Below are positions 12,301-26,800 of a stretch of DNA of 64,000 bases, piece after piece. The notes under the pieces are model-generated. The model was given only the letters and a program-made list of their open reading frames with translations, ran no database searches and was not told the DNA's origin. The DNA comes from Cinclus cinclus (taxonomy: Eukaryota > Chordata > Aves > Passeriformes > Cinclidae). The position numbers and the translations under genes were made by a program. The stretch spans positions 46,097,006 through 46,161,005 of the forward strand of contig NC_085047.1 in the NCBI RefSeq assembly GCF_963662255.1, in the 5' to 3' direction. Every line of letters begins with the position of its first letter. The first letter of the stretch is position 1.

Positions 12301-15300
12301 ATTTTGGTCATACCAATGGAGTTACTATGCTAGAGAAAAAACAAAATCTCTATTTAATGAGTGAACTTAAAATCCAGCCTCTGCAGAAATAAACACCACA
12401 CTTATTTGCTGTGGATATTTTAAAATAGCAGTTCAGTGTTACTATAACTTTTTGTAAAATTATACCATTTATTTCTAGAAGTACTGAATTTAAAACCAAG
12501 TCGCAACATAAAACTGAGAAAGCAAGACCAACATCACTGTTAAGAACTGCAGTAAATACACTTTAAACCTGTATGTAAGAAGTGTATCTTGTGGATCTGG
12601 ACAACTGGCACATTATCAATATTCACAAAGTCTTCTAATTAAATGAAATTTTCAAGTATGATGCAATCATATACAAAAGTACAAGTAGAAAATTTAAAAA
12701 TTAAGCCTCTATGCTTCAGTTTAATATTTGTAGATAATTCTAAAGAAGGACATTGTGAAGTTATTTGTAAATAATTTTTATCATCCCTTAAAGTACAAGC
12801 CTCTTTCTGCTTTTCAGCTACAAATGTGTCTCAATAAATGCAAGGAAATACTGAACAATGTGTTTTAATAGCTGAAGCAGATTCATTCCTCTATAAATTC
12901 ACATTACTCAAAAGGTCAAGTGAAATGTTTACTATGTTTTGTATACTTCCAATTTTGAAATATATGGAAAAATAGTTTTATTACTTTTCATTTAATTACC
13001 ACCTTAATTTATTTTTAATAACCATTAGGAAGCTTCCAATAGTTTAACAGTTCACACAGTTTAGTTAGATTTGGTGATTCTGAAGAAATATTTTAAATTT
13101 AATTCTTGTTTAAAAGCAGATATTCTGGAAAAGTAAGATTCCAAACAGTTTCAGGGTGCATATATGGAGCAAGCACTAATTATTAGACTTTTCTAGGTTA
13201 CACAGTAACAGTTTTTAGCAGTGAGTGTATTTTAAGTTGCAAGAGCCACCTGTGAATATTTGCGAATAAGAGATTTGGAGACAATTGCTAGAACACCAAG
13301 CAGATTGCTCATTTATCACACTAAGTACATCAAAAAGAACATGCCAATTTTAACCTTTACATCATTTCACTGCATGCACTTGCAGTCACAATTTCTTTGA
13401 ATAGGTAGTCCCTCCAAAATAATGCCAAATATTTTTTGAACATAAAATTCCTCTTTTGTATCAGATAGCTCCCAGAGCATCACTTTTCCCTGACTTTTGT
13501 TTCTCCTAACTTGCACATAATTTTTTTGCCACATACAGTCAAAGCAATAAAATAAAGACATACCAGAGTAGGGGGGAAAAGCTGCTTGAAAGCAAGATAT
13601 ATGTTGGTTTTTTTTAATTTTCCTTATATTGCTTACTCCTTTTTAATCAGTTGTTACTAATTAATAGTGCTTGAGTAACATGTACAGTCCCAAAGAAGAA
13701 AAATTTACATTACAGAAGCCTTTTTCCTTCAGATCCCTACCTCCCATGTTTATTGCTCCACGAGGACCCATATCACCCATTCTCATTTCCTGTTCTCTCT
13801 GAAAGTAAACATAGTTTTCATGGTCAACCTATCATTCTTATAACTTAAAACATTCCCATTTACTCCATGAAAATAAAAATGTTAAAGTTTCAAAAGTTTC
13901 CACTGATTAAAAACAGTGCAAGGAATTAAGTTAATTGTACTTCTGGTTTTTATAGTATCAAAGGGATGAATAAGTTCAATATAACAACGTTGCACATTTT
14001 AGCATATTAAAGATTAAATATCCCAAGTTTCATTTATAACATGTAGCAGTCTCAAGCTCCCAAACAGTTATGTGATCAACTGTGAATGAATCCATTTTCA
14101 TGTAGTGTTTTTAATTAATAACTATATTTCTATTTTACCTGTAAAAAAACAGGTCTTATTACACTACTTGCCTAAAGGTGGTTCAATAATATTCAATCTG
14201 ATTTCATGACTCAAAAATACTTGTCTTGACTGAAAACCAAGCCCTGATGTATTACATTACGGTACATAAATTCAACCTACTAATTCATCATTGTTCAAAT
14301 AGTCTTGACTTAACATAGTGGTGGTGTATTTTTTTAATGAATTATACTTTGCTATTGATGTAAATTCAGATACTGACAATCCTTTTGAAACCAGCATAAA
14401 ACTGTAGTATCATTAGAAACAGTAACATGCATTTACACTAAACAGATAAATAATACATCAAATTGATCCAGATTCAATTGATGCTCGGTCACCCAACAGC
14501 AAAAGATTTCTGATACTACTAAACATCAAACCCGGCCTGCTGTGAAATGATACTCAAAGGATAGTATCCAGAGTGGCAAAAAAATCATCACTTATGGGAA
14601 AACAAAATACTCTATCAGAGACAATTCCAAGGGATTTTAGGATTACACTTTTCATCAAAAAGATTAAACAGAAACAAATTTACAGTTCAAAACAAAACAT
14701 AATGAAATTTATAAAAAAATTATCCTTAATTTTCTACAGGAATATTAATAAGTATTCTGCTCTTGAGTAAACAAGTACACGTGCTGAGAATCAGAAAATT
14801 AAAAATTTACCTCATTCTGAAAAACCACTCCACTTATGATTTAAGAGCCTAGAGTTCAGATGCACTTTGAAAACAAATCCACATACTAGGAGCTAAGTCT
14901 GTAAGCAACTTTTACAAAGAAATATTAATAAATCAAAATATATTCATAGTATTTGTACAGGTTCACAAAAGTCTGGTTTGGCCAATCATATTTGGGATGC
15001 CAAAACATGAGTCTTCTATCTTCAGCCACGTGAAGCAGCAGACACCACTATCTGACAGAACAGAACCAATAGTTTTATAAAAATATCCTGCTATAGAAAA
15101 TTGCCACAAGACAGATGATAAAGAACTCTCAGGTTCAACAACTTTGTTTGTTGTAACTCATATTAACCTAGAAAAAGTACTTAACATTAAGAAGAGTACA
15201 CACTCTTTTCAAAATAATATATCTTAATGTAGATCAGAAAAATGAGGTCTAGTAACTAAAAGACACAAGCAGGTTTTAAAGTCCAGCTAAGAAAGGGCAC

Positions 15301-18300
15301 TGATGGAACACTAAGAAGGATTTCTTTTTCTGACCCTAGAACCCATGTTAAAAATTTATTAGAGAACACACAGCTACTTTGACAGACCTCTCACAGTAAC
15401 ATCAATTGACATTTTAAGTAACACCAGCAGCCCCATGGGGATTAACCATGCCCATAAACTGACATGAGTTAGTCACAATTCAGCATACAACTGTGTCATT
15501 AATCTGCTTATACACCTCAGTCTTGAAATCAGGAAGCAGAAGGCAAAGTGGTGTATCCTCCCCACGGTCAGACCCTAGCCCAAAAGAATAGGAAAACACC
15601 ATGGCTATCAGTTCACACTACTCAGATTGTGTGCACACATGCACACCTATAGGCTTGTGTGAAAACCAGACATGCCATGAACAGCTGTGAGAAACTTTTT
15701 CACTACAAAGTAAAGTAATTTACAGTAGGCAGAAGCCTTACTTGATTCATCTCAGGTTCAACTGCAAATTGGTTGGTATTTGCTTTTTTAATGCGACAAG
15801 TGCCATAATGCAAGGCTAAGTACAGTACTAGCTATATAAGGATGTCAAGTACAGAACTGTAAAGCTGCAGCAGTTACTAGAACTTGTTTTCTTTGTAAAG
15901 GACAGAAGCATATGCAAGCTCTGATGTACACTTTCTTTAAAAAACACACTAGCCTTCCACTTAGCAATCTACCATTTTTCCCTGTCTTGAAATGCTACCA
16001 GCCTTCAGTTAACTGAAGTACAGCAAAAGATGGGTAGAACCTACTTCAACATTTGCAAAAAAAAACCAAACCAAAACAAAAACATTAAGTAATTATTTGC
16101 CACTTTTTTAGCTTTAGTGTTGAATTATTACAGTATAAAAAGCATTTCAGGTATAGAATCAAGATCCATAAATGTGCCTTAAGGTCTCTGCTGCCTATTA
16201 CTTTATCAACACATTTGCAAGATTAAGATGCTGCTGCTGCTTATAATTATTCCTACTGTTGCACGTTCAAAACACATGTTCTCTCAACTTTTCAGCATGA
16301 GAAAATTCTTCAGTACTTTTAATACAGATTTAGCAACTTTACACAACCTGTCAGAGAAAATACTCAATTTAAAATGTTAACCAGCAGCATATAACATTAA
16401 AGTCATTAGATGATTGATGTATTCAAAAATTCTATCTGAAGAAGTCCTGGGTGGTAACAAAAATTCAGTCTTGCCACACACAAATCAAGTCCTAGACAGC
16501 TCTTTACTATGTGAGCATAAACATGTTACTACAGGTAAGTTAGGTCAGCTAGTCCATAGGTTTTGCCCAAAATATAACAGAAAGTAATACCAACAGGCAG
16601 TTTGACACAATAGCTGAACCAGCGCTGGTTGGTGATTCCAGCCCACCTGAGAGGTTCATTTTCAGGCACTCAAGCCTTTTGCAGAGTTTAACAGTGATAG
16701 TGTTACCTTCTCAGCGCTTCTTTTCCTCACTATATAACTTCCCATTCTTCTTTTCAGCAGCATCCTGCTTCAGCCCGTTCCCCAAAGCCACCCATAACTA
16801 AACAAAACAGGGAGTTCAAACTGAGCAGCACAAGAACAGGGTTAAACTCTTAAGAGAAATATGTGGGGTGATAAAGAACCTCTGAAGTCACCCATACCTG
16901 GGAAAACAATCTTGACAGGAAGGGAACAAGAAAAATGGATGATATGGTATTACAGGGGGAAGAGAAAGCCATAAGACAAAGAAAGAATGTGCAGGAAAAT
17001 GTAAGTAAAACTTTGTAAAAATCAGAGAAAAATATTACCAAAAAGACGAAGTCAGCAAACAAAAAAATGTCATATTGTAAAAGCACTGTTTACACAACTC
17101 AAACCTTTCCAAATCATTTCTTGCTAGGATTCTTGTAAAATACTTCAGAACTTACTAATGTAGACAACTTTCAAAAAGGTCCAATTCATCTGAGCAAACT
17201 TTTAGAAGAACTGCTATGATGGCAACTATAGGATTACACTTACTAATTACTTTAGACAGAAGCATTAAAAATTGTATTTCTCACAATGCCAAATAATTTT
17301 AATGTCAAATGTAAAAAGCAGACCTACACCAAAATATTGAATACAGTTTTCAAAATATGTATATTATATTTAGTATATTATGGATTCTCCCCTTTTTACC
17401 AAATACTTGAAACCAGTTTTCCAAAGTATTTGAGGTGTATCATGTGCTATGTTCTTACACCTATCACCACTGATAGAGCAGTCTAAATATACAGAGAACA
17501 GCCAAGATGATTCTTCTGATTTTGTTATACATATTATACTATTTCTAAATTTGTTCTAAAAAACCATGAAACTAAATGTTTTAAAAACAGTACCTAAGAA
17601 TTTATGCAGGTCACACTGACAAACCAGCAGTACTTTTTTTCCTTAAAAATTGGCCTTGCAATTGCAGCAGCCCAGCAAAAATTAATCTTGTTTCCAAGTG
17701 ATGCAATATTCATGGTAACAAAGTTGTCAAAAAATTATGGTATGAACAAAATATGGCATGGAAAATTTCAGAACAGCAAAAAAAGCAAGGTATCTCAGAA
17801 ATGTTATGATGACAGACCATACAGTTTTCAGTGGTTTGTGGCCAGAAAAACATGCAATTATTTACTCACCTTTCATAGTATAGAAACCACAATAATGCTA
17901 AGACGTGGTATCCAAAAAATGCCTTAGCAAGAAAAGAACACTTTCCCCACAAACTTGACAATTAATAGTTTAATTGGCACTTTATCTAGGTTGTGTATGT
18001 AGAGCAAAATGTAATTAACAGTGCTGTTGATTCACACTTGTTTTTACTAACATGAAAGCTGATTTTTATTCTCTGATTTTTATTCGCTAACAGACTATAT
18101 TTGTCAAAACAGGTATGACACTTCTGTACCTCTTACTAGAATTCATTACTGCCTTCTAGTGTGGTTTATTTCCTTAAGTTCCTTCCGGAAAAGAAACATT
18201 TTTTCCAAAGTCCTCTTATGGAGGCCTAAGGCACTTAAAGCTTACATAAATTGTTATTTACTGAAAGACACCTGTATTTTAATGATGTAAATTATACAAG

Positions 18301-21300
18301 TTATTCAAGCTGCTACTTAGCAATCAAAACTAGAATTTAGGGGATACTTTTGATTGTGCATTATTGTTTCTTTCCTCAGAATAGTCCATTATTTCACTCC
18401 AATGACTGGAAGTTAAGAAGTTAAAGTAATAAAAGGCTTCTCTTCTATCCACCCCTCTACGGTTTGCTCCTCAACTAGAATCTCTACATAAGACCCAAAA
18501 GTTACAATATCCCCACACAGTTCATATACAATATTAGTAAGTAATTTCAAATTAAAAAGAATTATCTTTCAAAAATCCAAGATTTGTAATGTGCTCCTGA
18601 GCACTGAAGTCTAAATTCAGAGCTGATCCCTACTTTGAGCTGGGCACCATACTAGATGATTCCAGAAATGTCTTCCAGCCTAAACTACTCAAAACTCTAT
18701 GAACTGAGTGATCACGCTCACCAAAGAATCTAGAAAAATATCAACTCTTACTTCACACAAACCTCCACAAATAAATAGGTAACAACTAAAGTAAATGTAG
18801 CTAAAACAAAGAGAATGCAGTAAACTACAGAGTCCTTTTTTTTAAATAGGAATCCTAATGAAAATAATTTTCATTAGGTTTAACAGCTGTCACCAGGACT
18901 CAATCTTACAAAAAAAATAATAAGATAGCTAGAAGAGATAAAGGCAATTTACTGCTTGCTCCTTCAAGTCATGAATAAAGCTAATGGAGATGACTCATTA
19001 AGTTCCAAAATTAAAAAATCCTAAACATTAAAAAAGTATCACGTCGGTAAAATCAGGAATACACAGTGCATGAAATACAATCAGATACACATATTCCAAA
19101 AATTGGAAAAACACTCCTAATGTTAGTAAAAGCTACAATTATAGAAAAAAAAATTTTATTTGAAGAGGGGAATTTCTCTTAAAACTAAGAGCAAAAATAC
19201 AGGGATGTATTTATGAAAAACCTCAATGAACTACATCTTTGTTCTCTTCTTTTAGTTCTGAGAACAAAAGTCTTCAAATTCTGTGGGGTCTCATCTTCTA
19301 TCTGCATCAGCTGCTAAGGATAGTCCTCGGCAACTAAATCCCACAGAGAAAAAGCAGGCAATTAAACAAATGTAATTAAAACTACTCGAAAGTATTTAAT
19401 ATTGTAAATTGAAGTTATTCTTTAAAAATATTTTTTACAGTGAACTGTTAAACAGCGGTGAACCACCCAAAATGTTTTGGTTTTGTCACTGTCTCACAGC
19501 TTAATGCAAAACCCAATCTGAACTAAAGTTAGCTTCCTTTCAATACATCAATCCTCACATGATGTTTAAGTCAGGTCTAAACTGACAGTTTTGGAAAAGA
19601 CAGTTTAATTGCACTAACACGACTCTCAATACAAAGACCTCTAGGGGATACATCACTAACTGGAAACAATAATCCCAGAGATTAAAGAAAAGGTTAATCT
19701 TAAAGGTTAAAGACAATATTTAATACACATGAAAGCAACAGCTTTGTTTTACACAAAAAACTCATACTTGCAGAATGCAATACAGGTCAAAATTCAAATT
19801 ACAATCTAACTTGTAAACAAAAAAGAAATAGCCTAAAAGAAGCCAAGCTGTACTACGGAACCTATTCTGTTGTTACAAAACTTGGTTCCATATTCCAATT
19901 TGTATCTTTTCTGCTTCATTGTTTTGTCTTGTAGTTACTTGCTCCTTCACTGAATTTTAATATTGCATTTAAGACACTGCATTAATATAATTTGTAAGCT
20001 TTTCTCCCATCTCTCTCATTTCCATTTGTTAAAATACAGTAAAACCTTATATACACAATTGTCTATAAAATTGACAAAAAAGGTATTTCATTTTCTTATA
20101 ACCTGAGGTAAAAGTTATTCATCACCCCAAAAAAATAATAATGTACATAGAAGGCAATATCAGGCCGTAAACAAACTGCATACATATACAGTAGCTAGCA
20201 ACAAAATCAAAATATTTAATTCCATGCCTCCAATCATCATTACATCATTCAGGTAAAGAAAAATCCTACCATATCCCTTCACTGTATACAAAGCACTCTC
20301 TTGAGGATGTAACTGCAAAGAAGGATACTTTTTCCAAATACCTCTACTGTCAATGATTTGAGAGAAAACAAATACAGAAGTATTTTGGCAAATTTCCCCC
20401 TTGATTTAACAACTAAGAAAAAGGTAAAAAACTACTTTTCAAATATTTTAAGCTAAAATTAAAAAATAATTTTTCATGAGACAAAGGTGCTTAGAGAAGG
20501 TAACCACCTTCAACACATTTGGAAATCTTTTGAAAAATGAGATCCCATTGTATCAATTCCCTTAATAGCAACTTTCTCAATTCTGCCAATTAATCTGGTT
20601 CTGCTGGAGTTAGGAGCCACCTCATATTCATGGAACCAAAATAATAAAAAACATTTCTCTCATTTCTGTTAGCTTCCATTTTTCAGTAACAGTAAAAAAA
20701 AAAAAAATACAGATTAAATACAGATCAGTGGCTGAACATAACACAAATATTTTTTTCCAAAGGCACTTTACTGTTTACTTACCCACAAAAGTATTTTCTA
20801 GAAGAAATATGCAGCATATCACCAAGTTCACAACTGAGACATGTAACAGTTACAATACATTCACAATCTATTCACATCTTCAGAGGCATATTAGAGAATT
20901 TCATGCAGCATCTTAGAATTATTCTGGTTTTAGATGAGCTGAAGAAATGTCAAGAGTGGATAAGTATCAAAACAGACAACCTGGCAGGCTGTAAATGATT
21001 TTAAAGGCACTCCACTGTTTCCCATGGTGGGGGTGGACTTGTTCCAGCTTAACTGGTAACCAAGACTGAGCTAACTGTACCCTCATACACAAATGCACTA
21101 AAATACTCAACTGAAAATCAGGTGTTACAGAACAATGCTGCATTTTAGATTTCCCAGAATGATACATTTTCCATGCACAAACCTCAAATTCACACAAATA
21201 TTAGAAAGAGTAAACACTGGATGAAGTCAAAAAAAGAGTTTTCCCCAAATCAAGATTGAAGGATAAGGTGTAATGAAAGTCATCAATCTTTACTTAGCAG

Positions 21301-23853
21301 GTAAATTAATCTGCCAAAAATACCCTTTATCATGGAATGTTTATATGAAAATCTACTTCTTAGTTGAAGTGTCAACTCTAAGACTGCAAAATCAGCTTAA
21401 AAGTACCACTAGTTATAGCCACAGTGCACTAAATATGACTCTTTGCCAGACTTCTCTATTAACAATTTCTCCTCACCAAGTAGATGTTATATATGACAAA
21501 TAAATTATAACATAAAAACCAGTCCAATTGTAGTTAGTATCTCATAATTCATTTGAGTTACCAAATGGATAGAATAAGCAAGTATTTGTCAAAAGGAAGC
21601 TGAAAGCTGAAGTCTTTCAGTACTACCAGAGGTCCTGCAGGAGAAACTTCTAGCACCCATATAGTGTCTTTTATAGATGTTATGGATGCTGCTTACAACC
21701 AGAATAGTTCAATGTTTAAGATTTCTCCAATTAACTTATGGCCTGTCCACACATATAACATACGAAAACATAATATAAACAGAAAGGATCAATGAAACTT
21801 TCTGCAGGAAGCCAAGCTCCACAGTTATTTTACACAACTTGTAGGCCATTTCCTGTAAAACTGGAGCAACATGAGACAGACTTGAATGACGAAGATGACT
21901 GTCATTTGAACAAAGTTCTGACTGATGAAAATTATATATTCTACCAGGCAATTCTAGTATTTCCATCAAAAGCTTAAGAAACTGGTCATCTGAACAAATC
22001 CAAACAGGATTGAGAAACATTGCTTTCTAGCTAAATACCCTAACCCAAGTCCACACACACAAACTACAGTGTCTGGTTTCATCAAAAGTATCCAACAAAA
22101 ACTACTATTTTATTTATGTACAATAGACCCAGAGATCAGAATTATGTTAGGGACTCAATGAGGACCATCCAATCAATAGGGACAAACATAAATAGCTGGT
22201 TCTTACCTAAATGCAGAAGTTCCCCTATAGTTATAAAAAAATGTTTAACAATTCAGAAATGGGGAGGGGAAACAAACAGAAAGACTCCATAAGTAAATAA
22301 CATTTTGAAAGTATTATAAAAACCAGAAGCACGTAGGAAGATAAATAAAGCCTGAAGAACCTAATTTCAATATCATATTGTCTTTTTCTTAGAACAGACA
22401 ACTATCAGCTATCCTTTCACAAGCAGATAATCCAAACTGCATTTGGAACCTGTAGTAAGAGCTTTATGTCATGTACAGAACAAAACTAATACAAACACTC
22501 CTTCATCCTACACAATTCTAAGCCTAAACTAATGAGCCATTAGCCTGTATTTCACTGTAGGAAATCGTAACAGTGACAAATGTTTTAGTAGGACATACTG
22601 TGAGAGGACATGGGGTGATAATTTTAAACTAACAGTGGGTAGACTTCAAGTAGGTGAAAGGAAGAAATTTTTTACAGTGAAGTACTAGAACAAGTTGCCC
22701 AGACAGGTGGTAGATGCCCCATTCCTGGAAACTTTAAGGACTGGATGGAGCGCTGAGCAACCTAAAGTAGTTTAAGACACCCCTGCTCATTGCAGGAGAC
22801 TATGAACTAGATAGCCTTTAACAGCACCTTCCAAACCAAACCATGCTATGATTTTAAGATTATGTTCACAGAAACCTCTTAGAATAGCAAACCTTAGATA
22901 TATTTAATTGACTCTTTAAGTTTTAGTTTCTCCTGAACTCCCCATCTGGACAATTAGAAAACAGCTCTATTGAAACTCATCCTCTTACCAAAACCCACTA
23001 TTTATTAAAAGTGCTAATTAATTGGAAAGTAATACCCAATTTCTGCACAATTAAAGTGCACTTGACAGAAGACAAAAGTATCAGATTTAAACTCCATTTT
23101 CCTCATGGAAGATTTAATAGCCCAAAACAAGAACTACCTCCAGTAATAAGAAAAAACTACTTTGACAAGGAGGCTTCTGAAATATTAATGAAAAAAATAA
23201 TAAATATTTTAACTTCAAAAAATAGCAGCCTGGTATGAATAGACAGGACACAAAATTCAGTTAATTTCTATTTGTTTATATTTCTATCAGTTTACTGAAT
23301 TATCACTATTAACATTTTCTGCTCTGTGAGAGCTACTGAAGCAAAATGCCAGAGGGCTAAGAGAAAGGTCACATTAAAAAAAAAAAACTACCTAGAAGGC
23401 AGTGGCTTGAGAGACAGAAACCAGGTCGCTAAACAGGCTTCCCTCACACTAGGCAACAGACCCATTAACAGGTTTCTTCACATCTAAAAATACTGTTTCT
23501 ACAGAAATCTCACTTGTTGTTTCTTGGATGTTTTATTCTTTCTTTAAACACAGATCTCTTCAGCAAAGACAAACTGTTCTAAGAAGAGGAATTTATTTGG
23601 GTTGCAAGTCTTAGTGCCACAAGCCAAGATCTCAGGATAGAGAGAAGTGGATGAGTCCAAAATAGGTACCAAGCAGACAACTGAAACTGAAAGTTAGTTT
23701 CTTCTTAGTCTGGGTAAATACGTGTACAAACTCCAAGTCAAACTTAACTCCAGTAGCTGAGGAAAAAAAAATGAAAATTATTAAGGCAAACATTAATTTT
23801 ATCTTCAAATATATATGGCATCTATCAAACACATCAATAAAGAATTTTTTTAA

Positions 23854-23890
<37 letters not shown>

Positions 23891-26800
23891 CTTCTTGCCT
23901 GTGAGAGTATGAAAAACTGAAAACCTCTATTTGAGTAACTTAAGTTGAATAAGAAGCCTTTATTTAAGCTGTGAGCAGCAACAATTCTCAGAAATAACAG
24001 TAAAATATAGAATATAGACTTATTAAATCTGCTCTTGAATAGATTTCTTCATTTTTATTTGTAAAACCCATAAAACAGCACAAGTACGCAAATGGAATAT
24101 TCTATAAACAAGCACAGATGCATTTGAGGTCTTTCTATCAATAATTGAATAAAAATGGCATCTGCTACAGCTGAGGCCTCATGAAACACCACAACTGACA
24201 AAGACTAATGTCATTTTGCCATTATGTAAGCAGCATCTGTTAAGTGTTATTTTGGTTTCTTGATCATCAGTCTTAGTAAGAGAAAATAAGGTTATAAACA
24301 AAACCAGATAATCTAAAGAATATAGACAGAAAATTCTCTACAAATTACTGTAGAAAAGAACAAACTTGGGAAAGCTTAAAAGTAGTACCACGACACCTAA
24401 ATTCATACTGGAGATTTATGCACATTTGACAGCATATTGAAGTATAAAAATTACTTGTGAACAGTCACTTGTTCTATCTGCAAATTCACATAAAGTACAT
24501 CTTAGTATTTTCCAAAGCACTTTGTGCAAACATTAGAAGATGACTGCAACAGAACAAAATATTAGTCTCCTAAATATAACACAAAAATAACACATTGCCT
24601 AAATACTCTCTGTTCACACATACAGAAATATAGTTATAAATGAAATAGATTATTGTAACAATTATTTGCTCTGTTACTCAACAATTACTTTAAGTACCAT
24701 CCTTGACATACATTAAAAACATGACCCAGAAAATCAATTACGAACCATCCTAAAATGGTATGAAATACTTACAACCAAAAGATCTTATTCCACAAACAGC
24801 TTCACTTAATGTATATAAGCCTATAGTATGTTACAAAAAGATACATGAAGATCTGCATTGATTTTCATGCCTTGTCTTCTGATACTAAAAGCAGATATAA
24901 CAAATAGTTTTCTACCTGACAGTGTAATTAGAAGTTGAGAATAATATAAATAGAGCATTTTAAGGCCCATTGAGGAAGTATTACTCTTGGCCAAAGCAAC
25001 AAATTTAGTATCTGAAACACCAATGAACAGAAGAATGCATTGTTTAAGAATCTGTCTACTGATGTGTATCACTTGTGAAAAAATCTAAATAATTTAGTGC
25101 TACTGCCCGAACTAGGACTGCCCACAAAAACACAAATTGAATATTTATAGAATGCTTGCTCAAAGGCCTATCCTATGTTGATTTATGCACGGGAAGAAAC
25201 TTGACCACTACCAAGAAAAGCAGGAATATTTTGTCAGGCTGGTGTTTTAGTTTTACATTTATTGATTTGTCTTTTTCCAAGCTAGTTTTACCTTCAAAAG
25301 CCTTTAAGGTGTCACACAGGAACTGCTGGACTGTAGTAAGGAAGCAATTTATCTTGCCCAACCACGCTCTATGAAAGAGCTTTTATAAAGCAGCAAGAAA
25401 CTGAGATTTTATTCATACAAACTCACAAAACTCCACTACCATTACCTTCATTAAGTATACGAGGCTATCAGGATAAAATAACCAACATTTATTGCTAGAA
25501 AACTTATCAAATTTGAAAAGATTCTTAGAAATGTTTCATTAATTTATTATTGGGCATCTGCCTTAGTTTAGGCAGCAAGCAAATCAGCATTCAGTGAAAA
25601 TTCCAACTGCTTATATTACTGGAGCATCTGAGCACAATGCTATGAGAAGATGGGATCAAAATACTGTTCTATTCACTTAAACAGGCAAGAAGTGCAAAAA
25701 TCTTGTCCTGAATTACTGAAGCTGGAGGAAAACTAACTGATAGTCTTCTTCCAAACATGTCTAATGCTTAACTTGCAAGCAAACATAGATGGGACATGAG
25801 GGACAAGATATGGCTCAGTAGAGCTGCAAAGAGTAAGAAATTGAAAACTGCATTTATATACTGCTCCAAAGGACTGAACTCTTAGAACAAAAACTATGTT
25901 GTGATGGCATTCCCAAAGCTATAAACTTCATTGCTGTTTTGCAATGTGCTTTCTTATTTTCTTGCTCTCATCTGTCTTACAGCTTTTGATCCAAGTCCAC
26001 TACAATCCCTGCTGTTTAGCATCTGACACTGCTTTAGCAGCTGACACTTTATGCTGATAATTACTCAACATAATTGAGAGCAGTGCTTCTGCAAGAAAAG
26101 CTAAAGGAAAGCAAAACAGCATCTAGAAATAATTCCTGAAATGACTATGAGATTACGAAGAGAAGTATTTAATATACAAAGTCTTACATGAAAAAAACAG
26201 CAAGCATTCATGCACTGACACTGATTAATTCTCAAGAAAGTCCCTTAGACATTCAAAAAGGGTTTTTTCTTCGAGGGAAGTGGGCAAGGACGTCAAAAAA
26301 ATCTCAATTCCCTCTTTAAAACTATCAGTAAGAAGAGCTGTAAGCTTTAGGCCAGTACTGTAGCTATTGTTTCACTAAGCATAATTCCCACCCAACACTA
26401 TTTCACGTGGTTACTACAGAAGCAAATTTGTCCACACAAAACTAGGACTACAACTCCTTTCCATTTTTGGTCTCTGTTTAAGACACATAGAAACTATTTT
26501 AATATACTAAATCCAAACCTCTAATTTGGTGACCTGAATAAAAGCAGGTCTTGGAACTGGAATTATTTTGCAAAACGTCTCTGCTTGAGATACAACAACG
26601 TAAATCCAAGCAAGCCACCCATAACTGGAGAATAACCATTGCATGTTTGAGTAATTAATGTATTACTGCACTCAAAAGTATTTTCTTTTTAAAAAGGAAA
26701 ATAATTATTTGCAAAATAAAAATTTGCTAGCAATATTACTGGAAAACTAGTTTCCCAATTAAGCTTCCCTGAAATCAGAATGCATATAAATTACTGAGCT

